The notes under the pieces were generated by a model. That model was not told where the DNA came from, did not search any database, and saw nothing but the letters and a program-made list of their open reading frames with translations. The position numbers and the translations under genes were made by a program. This document shows, piece by piece, positions 57,566 to 64,000 of a stretch of 64,000 bases of DNA. Numbering within the stretch: the first letter of the stretch is position 1; each line of letters begins with the position of its first letter. Origin of the DNA: Actinoplanes lutulentus (GTDB lineage: Bacteria; Actinomycetota; Actinomycetes; Mycobacteriales; Micromonosporaceae); the NCBI RefSeq assembly GCF_003259845.1, contig NZ_QLMJ01000013.1, positions 218,574 through 282,573 of the forward strand, in the 5' to 3' direction.

Positions 57566-58913
57566 CCACCACCTCGCCGGTCCGCTGACAGGCGAGGTAA
57601 CGGCCGGCCGCGTCGCAGCGTGAGCCCTCGACCTGGTCGGCCGACGACGCCAGCTGGCCGACCCGGGTGATCTCGCCGGTGGTGAGGTCGAGATGGTCGA
57701 CCGCGTCACGCAGCGGCCCTTCGCCGTAGATCCGGTGCAGCAGCACGATCGAGCCGTCGAACGGCTCGTACCGCACCGGCCAGCCCACGCCGCCGGCGCC
57801 GATCTGCTCGCCGGTGGCCGGGTCGACCAGGAACTGGGCCGGCGGGTCGGCGTTGTTCGAGGCGAGAATGTAACCGCCGACCAGCATCAGCCCGCTGGAC
57901 TCGCCGGTGCGCTCCCAGACCTTGCGGCCGGTGAGCGGGTCGAGGCCCTGCAGGGTCAGGCCGTCGGCGAGACAGAGCGTCGGACCGCACTCCATCAGGT
58001 ACGAGTACGACGGCGCCTCGATCTCCCACAGCCGTTCCAGGCTGCCGGTGCGATAGGCGGCGAGCCGGGCCTTCGCCGGGTCGTTGCGGCTCACCATCAC
58101 CAGGTCGTCGGCGATGGTCAGGTACGTGTCGATGCCGCTGTCCGGCTGCGCCGGCGTCCAGGGCAGCTGCTTCTCCTTGATGAGCGAGCCGTCCGCGTAC
58201 CGCAGCACCGTCGTCCGGCCGGTCGGGTCGGCGAGGACGACCAGGACCGGCGCCGGACCCTCGTTCTTGACGATCATGTGCAGCGTCTCGCTGACCGGGC
58301 GGCGCCAGATCTCGGCGCCGGTACGCGCATCCGCGAGCCACACCGACACGAAGTTCCCCTCCGGATTGCGCTCGGCCAGCAGCACCGACCCGGAAGCCGC
58401 AGCCTGCACCTCGCCGGTCACCTTCCAGAGTCGTTCCCCGGTGCGCGCGTCCATGGCCGTGGTGGCGCCGCCGTACGCGATCTGGCCGAAGCTGCCGTCG
58501 TCGTACTCGAGGTTCGAGAATTTCTCGTCGCCGGGGATCAGCAGCAGCCCGGCTTCCTCGCCCTGGTACATCCAGTTGACGTTGCCCTCGCTGGGCCGCG
58601 ACCAGAGGACTTTGCCGGTGGCCGGCTCGTAGGCCGTGAGGTCCACCTGGTTGATGCCGGTGTTGCGGAAGACGAAGATGCCGTCGGCGCGGATCGTCAT
58701 CGAGTCCTGATCGGTGATCGGCGCCGACCAGAGGTCGCGGACGAGCGGCAGCCCGGGCGGCTCACCGGGGCCGACCAGGAACGCGCAGGCCAGGACGATG
58801 ACGGTGAGGAGCATTCGGCGTACCGAATGGGGGTTGAACTCGGTCTTGATGGTGGGTGTCTCGGGCTCGCTCGGGAGGCTGTTGTTGAACTCGCCCAGGT
58901 CGATCACGGTCAT
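57549..58913 (-). CDS. Membrane-anchored PQQ-like beta-propeller protein
   Basis: 454 aa from ATG 58913 (MTVIDLGEFNNSLP), which shares a base with the upstream stop (TGATG). One membrane segment at about residues 34-50 (LLTVIVLACAFLVGPG), then an extracellular eight-blade-like propeller whose blades carry the pattern AYEPATGKVLWSR, AMDARTGERLWKV, LADARTGAEIWRR, GLDPLTGRKVWER. Such propellers usually bind proteins or assemble complexes rather than PQQ. Paralogue of the next gene (same MxVIxLG start). Last gene of the GGDEF operon. Confidence 0.85.
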   Translation of the reverse strand: MTVIDLGEFNNSLPSEPETPTIKTEFNPHSVRRMLLTVIVLACAFLVGPGEPPGLPLVRDLWSAPITDQDSMTIRADGIFVFRNTGINQVDLTAYEPATGKVLWSRPSEGNVNWMYQGEEAGLLLIPGDEKFSNLEYDDGSFGQIAYGGATTAMDARTGERLWKVTGEVQAAASGSVLLAERNPEGNFVSVWLADARTGAEIWRRPVSETLHMIVKNEGPAPVLVVLADPTGRTTVLRYADGSLIKEKQLPWTPAQPDSGIDTYLTIADDLVMVSRNDPAKARLAAYRTGSLERLWEIEAPSYSYLMECGPTLCLADGLTLQGLDPLTGRKVWERTGESSGLMLVGGYILASNNADPPAQFLVDPATGEQIGAGGVGWPVRYEPFDGSIVLLHRIYGEGPLRDAVDHLDLTTGEITRVGQLASSADQVEGSRCDAAGRYLACQRTGEVVVTSVG

Positions 58914-60214
58914 CACGGCACCGCGGCGACGATGACCCGGTCCCAGCCGGTGCAGATCAGATAACCCGGTGTGGTCCGGCAGGACTGCTGGTCGGGCAGC
59001 GGTTCGAGCGAGCCGAGCAGGGCGGTCCGGCCGGTACGCAGATCGATGCGGGTGACCGAGGTCCGGCCGATCGGCTCGGTGGACGGGCGCAGCAGCAGGA
59101 CCTCGTCGTCCCAGCGATCGGCCCAGGCCACCCACCCGTGCACGCTGCCGGACAGCGCCCGGCCGGTCCGGCTGTCGAGCAGGGTGTGCTCGCCGCCGGT
59201 CTGCTGGTCGGTGAGAAGTCGATCGTCGGTCACCACGGAGGCGATGATCTCAGGGCCGCGCCACAGCTCGCGGCCGTTCCCGGGGTCGAGCGCGACGAAT
59301 CCGCCCTGCCCCCAGGAACAGATGATCGTGCCGCAGTCGGTGATGTCGTCACGACGACGCGTCTCGGTGAGGGTGTCCAGCCGGTAGACGCCGACGGAGG
59401 TAGGCCCGTCATCGGGGGAGACGGCCACCCAGAGACGGCCATCGCGGGCGGTGAAGTCGTTGTAACCGGTCTTGATCGGCGCGACCCGCGCGGCCGCCTC
59501 GCGGGTGCCGTCGGCGTGCCGCAGGACCGTGACGTCACCGGCGGTGGTCCTGGTGATCACCCGGTTCATCCGGCCGCCGGCGATCTCGACGATGGCTTCC
59601 CGGACCGTGGTGCCCTGGCTGGTCCAGATCGGCTCGCCGTCCTCGATGCGGACCCGGGACACCGCCGCGATGCCGCCTCGGGGATCGAATTCGGTCAGCA
59701 TCACGTCGGTGCGGTCGATGCCCTGCCAGAGCGGCTCGCCGGCCCGGCGCCACAGCTCCGCACCGGAGCCGGCACGCAGGGCGACGGTGGTCCGGGAGGC
59801 CTGTGCGGCCGGGCCGCCCGCGGTTCCGGCCGAGGCCGGGTCGATCGAGACCAGCACCGGCCCGCCGCCCGGCGCGGGGTTCACGCCGATCAGGTGGGCG
59901 TCGGTGCCCCAGCGCCACAGCCGCCGCCCGTCGGCCAGCGAGAACGCCTCCAGTTCGGCCCGGTCACCGCCGCTGACCATGTAGAGGATCTCGGCGGAGA
60001 GCACGATGCTCTTCTCCGAGTTGTACGGCGTGGTCCACAGCTGGCGAAGGCTCGGTGGCTCCGGCCGGACGGCGCCACCGCAGGCCAGCACCAGCAGCAG
60101 CACCGCGAACAGGACGGACTGCCGGATCCGGCGGCGATCGAGTCCGGCGGTGATCGGGCCCGCCGCCGGAGTGGGGCGGGCGTCCGTCATGTCGCCGAGC
60201 TCGATCACCGCCAT
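58913..60214 (-). CDS. Membrane-anchored PQQ-like beta-propeller protein, paralogue
   Basis: 433 aa. Cytoplasmic N-terminus MAVIELGDMTDARP, one membrane segment at about 30-47 (SVLFAVLLLVLACGGAV), then repeated propeller strands such as AFSLADGRRLWRW, ALRAGSGAELWRR, ALDPGNGRELWRG, LLDSRTGRALSG and DLRTGRTALLG. It begins directly after the stop of the GGDEF gene (TAA then ATG, no gap) and overlaps its paralogue, so the three are translated as one unit. The shared N-terminal motif VI(E/D)LG in both paralogues might contact the cytoplasmic GGDEF partner; this is inference. Confidence 0.85.
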   Translation of the reverse strand: MAVIELGDMTDARPTPAAGPITAGLDRRRIRQSVLFAVLLLVLACGGAVRPEPPSLRQLWTTPYNSEKSIVLSAEILYMVSGGDRAELEAFSLADGRRLWRWGTDAHLIGVNPAPGGGPVLVSIDPASAGTAGGPAAQASRTTVALRAGSGAELWRRAGEPLWQGIDRTDVMLTEFDPRGGIAAVSRVRIEDGEPIWTSQGTTVREAIVEIAGGRMNRVITRTTAGDVTVLRHADGTREAAARVAPIKTGYNDFTARDGRLWVAVSPDDGPTSVGVYRLDTLTETRRRDDITDCGTIICSWGQGGFVALDPGNGRELWRGPEIIASVVTDDRLLTDQQTGGEHTLLDSRTGRALSGSVHGWVAWADRWDDEVLLLRPSTEPIGRTSVTRIDLRTGRTALLGSLEPLPDQQSCRTTPGYLICTGWDRVIVAAVP

Positions 60215-61711
60215 TTACGTCTGTTTCCGGCTCGCTGCCGCGGCGGCCAGGGCGGCGCTGAGCCCACGGCCGTTGCGGCCCACCTCGGACCACCCGGCCG
60301 CCAGCCCGATCGGCGAGCCGGGAACCAGGCCCTGCCAGTTCTCCGAGTCGGCGGCCGCGCCGATGCGGCGGGCCACCTCGGCCGCCTGGCTCGGCCCGGC
60401 GCCCGGCAGGACCAGCACGAACTCGTCACCGGCGAACCGGGCCACGAAGTCGCCGCGGCGCATCGTCTTGTGCAGCACGCCGGCGATGCGCTGGAGCACC
60501 AGGTCGCCGCGATGCCGGCCGTGCCGGGCGTTGACCGCGGTGAACCCGACGATGTCGCAGATCCCGATCGCGGCCCGCTCACCCCGGGCGAGCAAGGTTT
60601 CCACGTAACGCTCCAGCTGACGGCGGTTGGGCAGCCCGGTCAGCGGGTCGACCAGGGTCTCGTCACCGTAGCGACCGGAGTCACGGTGGGTCTCCTGCGC
60701 GTCCAGGCGGGCGGCCACGCCGTCGAGGTATCCGTCGCGCAGCTGGTCGATGCGCTGGGCGGCGAGGCGGAACGCGTACCGATCGGCGGCGTGCGCGGCC
60801 GCGTGGTCGCCGGCGCTGGCGTGGCAGATGCTGCGCAGCCGGGCCGGCTCGGGCGCGCCGAGCACCTCGGCGGAGACCGGCACTGCCTCCAGCATGGACA
60901 GAGCCCGCTCCGGTTTGCCGTCCGCGATGGTGAGGCAGACCGCGCCGAGATGCCGCAGGTCCCGGGTCCGCACACTGTCGCCGCCGCCGATCAGCCAGGG
61001 CGCGGCGTCGGCGCCGGTCGGCTCACCCAGCGCGGCCCGGCGGGCCAGGGCGTATCCGTAGACCGTCCGGCTGCCGGGGCGCAGCTGGTCGGTCGCGATG
61101 TATCGGGAGAGCTCGGCGTCGATGTCGCGCAGCACCCGCAGGCAGCCGTCGGTGTCGCCCTGATGGTCGAGCGCGACGGCGTTGCGCAGCCGGATGCCGG
61201 GCGCCGCGAAGATCTCCGGCGCCAGGCCGGCGCTCGCGCCGACCTCGCGGGCCTGCTCGATCGCGGTCAGAGCCTGGCCGTGAAAACCCAGATATGAGTA
61301 CGCCATGGCGAGGTCGTGCCAGCCCCACGCGGTCTCCGAGTCGCGCTCCGGCACGGCGGCCAGCGCCCGGGCGGCCTGCACGAGATGGGTCACCCCGCGG
61401 TCCAGATTGCTCTGCAGGTGCGCGCCGAGGGCGGCGAACGCGTGCATCTGGCCGCGCAGATAGGGATCGGGAACCTCGCGGACGGCCTCGGAGGCGGCGG
61501 CCATCGCGGCGGAGAGCTCGGCGACACGGCCGAGATTGATCAGCGCGCCGAACCGCTGCACCAGGGCGTAGGCCCGGGTCAGGGGATCGTCGGACGCGGC
61601 CAGAACCGCATCGAGGATCGGAAGTGCCTGCGCGGACCGCCCGTTCTGTTGCAGTTGCCCCGCCCGGCGCAGATCCTCGACATGTTTCGCGAGCTGGTCC
61701 AACCAACCCAC
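60215..61711 (-). CDS. TPR-GGDEF protein (probable diguanylate cyclase)
   Basis: 498 aa, no membrane segment. Residues 1 to about 330 are TPR-like helices (QQNGRSAQALPILDAVLAAS, HDLAMAYSYLGFHGQALTAIEQAR). The GGDEF domain starts at DETLVDPLTGLPNRRQLERY (about 330). The active-site signature is ARFAGDEF, with Ala for the first Gly; some AGDEF enzymes are active. The inhibitory site RxxD is present (RRGD five residues before AGDEF). Predicted to make cyclic di-GMP under control of protein contacts through the TPRs. GTG 61711; first gene of a three-gene operon, divergent from prmC. Confidence 0.9.
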   Translation of the reverse strand: MGWLDQLAKHVEDLRRAGQLQQNGRSAQALPILDAVLAASDDPLTRAYALVQRFGALINLGRVAELSAAMAAASEAVREVPDPYLRGQMHAFAALGAHLQSNLDRGVTHLVQAARALAAVPERDSETAWGWHDLAMAYSYLGFHGQALTAIEQAREVGASAGLAPEIFAAPGIRLRNAVALDHQGDTDGCLRVLRDIDAELSRYIATDQLRPGSRTVYGYALARRAALGEPTGADAAPWLIGGGDSVRTRDLRHLGAVCLTIADGKPERALSMLEAVPVSAEVLGAPEPARLRSICHASAGDHAAAHAADRYAFRLAAQRIDQLRDGYLDGVAARLDAQETHRDSGRYGDETLVDPLTGLPNRRQLERYVETLLARGERAAIGICDIVGFTAVNARHGRHRGDLVLQRIAGVLHKTMRRGDFVARFAGDEFVLVLPGAGPSQAAEVARRIGAAADSENWQGLVPGSPIGLAAGWSEVGRNGRGLSAALAAAAASRKQT

Positions 61712-61793
61712 CCGGCGCCTCCCACGGCCTCGGCGCGCCGTGGGGTCACCCGGCCGACCTCCTGCGTGCGCGACGTCTCATGATTATGCCGTG

Positions 61794-62666
61794 ATGGCGA
61801 GCCACGAACACCCCCGCGAGAGCGCGGATCGAACCCGTCTGGCACCGGAACTGGCCGCGGCGACGGCTGAGCTCGCCGCCGCCGGGGTCGAATCACCGCG
61901 GGTCGATGCGGAACTACTGGCCGCGCACGTGCTCGATGTGTCCCGCGGAAGACTTCTCATCATCGACTCGATGCGGCCGGGCGAGTCGGCCCGTTTTCGC
62001 GAGCTGGTCGCCGAGCGCGCCCGCCGCATCCCGTTGCAGCATCTGCTCGGCACCGCCGCGTTCCGCCATCTGGAACTCGCCGTCGGCGACGGCGTCTTCA
62101 TTCCCCGCCCGGAGACCGAGCTGCTGGCCGGGTGGGGGATCGAGCAGACCACGCCGGGCGCGACAGTGGTGGATCTGTGCAGCGGCAGCGGCGCGATCGC
62201 GCTCTCGGTCGCCGACGAGTCACAAGCCGGCCAGGTGATTGCCGTCGAGCGCTCACCGTCCGCCTTGCGCTGGCTGCGGCGCAACGCCACACCCTTCCCT
62301 TCGGTACGCGTAATCGAAGGCGATGTGACCGATCCTGATCTGCTGTCCGATCTGCACGGTCAGGTGGATGTGCTGCTCTGTAACCCGCCGTACGTCCCGG
62401 ACGGCACTCCTGTGCCCCCCGAGGTGTCCGATCACGACCCTGCCGAGGCGGTCTTCGGCGGCGGTGACGGGCTCACCGTGATCCGCCCGGTGATCGCTCT
62501 CGCCGCGAAGCTGCTGCGCCCCGGCGGTGTGCTCGGCATCGAGCACGACGACGTGCACGGCACGGCCGTACCCGGGTTGCTCGATGCCGACGGACGGTTC
62601 GCCGAGGTGACGGCCCACGACGACCTCACCGGCCGCCCGCGATATGCGACCGCTCGTCTTCGGTAA
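61794..62666 (+). CDS. prmC: Release factor glutamine methyltransferase
   Basis: SAM-dependent N5-methyltransferase of the GGQ glutamine in RF1 and RF2. 290 aa from ATG 61794. N-terminal helical RF-binding domain with ELLAAHVLDVSRGRLL and IPLQHLLGTAAFRHLELAVGDGVFIPRPETELL, SAM motif VVDLCSGSGAIALSVA, and catalytic NPPYVPDG. GATTAT lies 6 bases before ATG; the transcript may be leaderless. Its substrate gene prfA is upstream beyond the GGDEF operon. Confidence 0.95.
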   Translation: MASHEHPRESADRTRLAPELAAATAELAAAGVESPRVDAELLAAHVLDVSRGRLLIIDSMRPGESARFRELVAERARRIPLQHLLGTAAFRHLELAVGDGVFIPRPETELLAGWGIEQTTPGATVVDLCSGSGAIALSVADESQAGQVIAVERSPSALRWLRRNATPFPSVRVIEGDVTDPDLLSDLHGQVDVLLCNPPYVPDGTPVPPEVSDHDPAEAVFGGGDGLTVIRPVIALAAKLLRPGGVLGIEHDDVHGTAVPGLLDADGRFAEVTAHDDLTGRPRYATARLR

Positions 62667-62687
62667 AGGCATGGCAGACTGCACGTC

Positions 62688-63335
62688 GTGATGCTCTACG
62701 ACTGTGCCACCGTCGCCGACCGGGACCGTGGCATCGCGGCGGCCGTCGAGGCGGTCAAGAGCGGCGAACTCGTGGTTTTCCCCACCGACACGGTCTACGG
62801 CGTCGGCGCGGACGCCTTCACCGCCCATGCGGTCACCCAGCTGCACCACGCCCGCGGTTCGGACCGGCGCGTGCCGCCGCCCGTGCTGGTCGGCTCCCGG
62901 CACACCCTGGACGGCCTGGTCTACTCGCTGCCCCGGGCCGCCCGTGAGCTGGCCGACGCGTTCTGGCCGGGCGCGCTCACCATCATCGTGGAGCACTCGC
63001 CCAGCCTGCAGTGGGACCTCGGCGACACCGGCGGCTCGGTGGCCGTGCGGATGCCGCTGCACCCGGTCGCCCTCGAGGTGCTGCGCGAGGTCGGCCCGAT
63101 GGCCGTCACCACAGCGAACAAGCTCGGCTCGCCCGCCCCGCTCACCGCCGACGAGGCCCGCGACCAGCTGGAGTACGCGGTTCGCGTCTACCTGGAAGCC
63201 GGTCCCGCCCTGGACCCGGCACCCAGCACGATCGTGGACGTCACCGGTGACGTGCCACTGATGCTGCGGGCCGGCGCCATCCCCCTCGAGAAACTGCGTG
63301 ACGTGGTTCCCGACATCGTTGATGGGCAGGCCTGA
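62688..63335 (+). CDS. L-threonylcarbamoyladenylate synthase (Sua5/YrdC family)
   Basis: Makes threonylcarbamoyl-AMP for the t6A37 modification of tRNAs reading ANN codons. 215 aa, YrdC domain alone. Signature LVVFPTDTVYGVGADAFTAHAV at about residues 26-47, then VPPPVLVGS, FWPGALTIIVEHS, VAVRMPLHP and PSTIVDVTGD. The KRGR-type basic motif common in other members is replaced by SDRRVPPPVLV. GTG 62688; no Shine-Dalgarno sequence. The conserved prfA-prmC-sua5 order is kept except for the insertion before prmC. Confidence 0.92.
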   Translation: MMLYDCATVADRDRGIAAAVEAVKSGELVVFPTDTVYGVGADAFTAHAVTQLHHARGSDRRVPPPVLVGSRHTLDGLVYSLPRAARELADAFWPGALTIIVEHSPSLQWDLGDTGGSVAVRMPLHPVALEVLREVGPMAVTTANKLGSPAPLTADEARDQLEYAVRVYLEAGPALDPAPSTIVDVTGDVPLMLRAGAIPLEKLRDVVPDIVDGQA

Positions 63336-63336
63336 C

Positions 63337-63924
63337 GTGGCGCCGTTCACCGTCCTGCACATCTGCATGGGCAACATCTGCCGGTCGCCGATGGCCGAGC
63401 GCCTGCTGGCCCGGGCCGTGCGCGACCGGTCCGGTGAGCCCGACCTGCTCCGCAGCGTCAGCGCCGGCACCGGTGGCTGGCACGAAGGCGAGGAGATGAA
63501 CCCGCCGGCGGCCCGTCAGGTCCGTGCCCGGCGCGGTTCCGACGAGGGTTTCGCCGCCCGCAAGCTGCGCGGCGACTTCATCGACGAGGCCGACCTGATC
63601 CTCACCGCCACCTCCGACCAGTACGACTACGTGGTCGCGCTGCGCCCGGACGCCGCCGAGCGGACGTTCGTGCTCGGCGAGTTCGGCCGCCTGCTGGCCG
63701 GCATCGACAGGTCCGCCCTGCCGCCGGCCGAGCCGAAACCGGACGCCGTGCACGCCCGGGGTTCGGCGATCGTCGCGGCGGCCGCCCGGCTGCGTGGCGA
63801 CAGCGACCCGCAGCCCGGCGACGACCTGGACGACCCGTGGGGCCGTGGCGACCAGACGTTCCAGCGCATCGGCGACGAGATCGAGGACACGACGGTCCCG
63901 CTCGCCAAGCTTCTCCTTCCGTGA
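63337..63924 (+). CDS. Low-molecular-weight protein tyrosine phosphatase
   Basis: 195 aa from GTG 63337 (VAPFTVLHICMGNICRSPMAERLLARAV). The catalytic P-loop CMGNICRS matches C-x4-CR-S, with the nucleophile Cys at about residue 10. The usual DPY-type acid motif near the C-terminus is DLDDPWGRGDQTF (Asp-Pro-Trp). Longer than classical LMW-PTPs (about 150) owing to a middle insertion (RTFVLGEFGRLLAG...). An alternative ATG at 63322 would overlap the upstream gene. Often linked to exopolysaccharide kinases, but none is adjacent here. Confidence 0.9.
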   Translation: MAPFTVLHICMGNICRSPMAERLLARAVRDRSGEPDLLRSVSAGTGGWHEGEEMNPPAARQVRARRGSDEGFAARKLRGDFIDEADLILTATSDQYDYVVALRPDAAERTFVLGEFGRLLAGIDRSALPPAEPKPDAVHARGSAIVAAAARLRGDSDPQPGDDLDDPWGRGDQTFQRIGDEIEDTTVPLAKLLLP

Positions 63925-64000
63925 TCGTCGCCGCTGATGCGGCCGGGATTCGCCGGGCCGTCGAGATCCTGGCGGCCGACTCGGTGGTCGCGTTTCCCAC
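63921..64000 (+). CDS. Second Sua5/YrdC-like protein (5' end only, cut by window edge)
   Basis: GTG 63921 overlaps the phosphatase stop (GTGA). The 26 codons visible read VIVAADAAGIRRAVEILAADSVVAFPT, which aligns with the start of YrdC domains (compare AAVEAVKSGELVVFPTDTVYG in the gene at 62688). Too little is present to be sure. Confidence 0.6.
   Translation, partial: MIVAADAAGIRRAVEILAADSVVAFP

Noticed and set aside
1..64000. Insertion sequences, prophage or integrase-type islands
   Set aside because: No transposase, integrase or phage structural gene was found. The interruptions of the core gene order show no flanking direct repeats that I can see.

Overview
This is a GC-rich actinobacterial chromosome segment. 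Several things point to the family Micromonosporaceae, most likely Actinoplanes: the conserved core order argS-lysA-hom-thrC ... thrB-rho ... rpmE-prfA ... prmC-sua5, the F420-type and NodB-type proteins, many GTG starts, and many starts that look leaderless. The genus is inferred from gene content and order, not from a search.

Layout. 0-1.6 kb: a clpP fragment at the left edge and a Nei/Fpg DNA glycosylase. 1.6-7.3 kb: a NodB deacetylase, a YbdK-type ligase, a secreted GH16-CBM6 glucanase with a LacI-type operator, and a secreted CBM-GH18 chitinase. 7.3-8.5 kb: a repeat-bearing gap and a DedA protein. 8.6-11.1 kb: a PadR regulator overlapping two paralogous membrane proteins, each carrying a 15-bp microrepeat, at opposite ends. 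11.1-19.8 kb: a GH13 enzyme, an SDR, a YgiB/YgiC-like lipoprotein plus ATP-grasp pair, two small membrane proteins, a Gfo/Idh/MocA oxidoreductase, an AraC regulator and a STAS protein. 20-22.2 kb: a TetR-DHA2 efflux pair under a 27-bp perfect palindrome. 23-24.8 kb: a membrane Ser/Thr kinase. 24.8-32.4 kb: a surface-polysaccharide block made of a Caps_synth-type glycosyltransferase, a small membrane protein, a GH18-like lipoprotein, a fused NodB-GT2 synthase, and glmS, which supplies the amino-sugar precursor. 32.4-36 kb: an F420-dependent-type oxidoreductase and a nitrate/sulfonate/thiamine-type ABC importer whose ATPase gene is inverted. 36.1-37.7 kb: tRNA-Arg(CCG) and a DUF305-DUF3105 pair.

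37.8-64 kb is the conserved amino-acid/translation backbone (argS, lysA, hom, thrC, thrB, rho, rpmE, prfA, prmC, sua5, LMW-PTP, and the start of a second Sua5-like gene). It is interrupted at three places. (1) Between thrC and thrB lie a 0.9-kb repeat-rich gap, a MarR regulator, an RND pump and an MFS exporter. (2) Between rho and rpmE lie a bacterial nitric oxide synthase and a T4-phage-like RNA repair pair (polynucleotide kinase-phosphatase plus RNA ligase). (3) Between prfA and prmC lies an antisense operon of a TPR-GGDEF protein and two beta-propeller membrane proteins.

The strongest candidates for follow-up are the two-gene RNA repair cassette, the NodB-GT2/GH18/glmS glycan locus, the terminator-like hairpin plus T-tract just upstream of the rho start codon, and a family of about 40-bp palindromes (GTGTCGA...TCGACAC) scattered in non-coding gaps.
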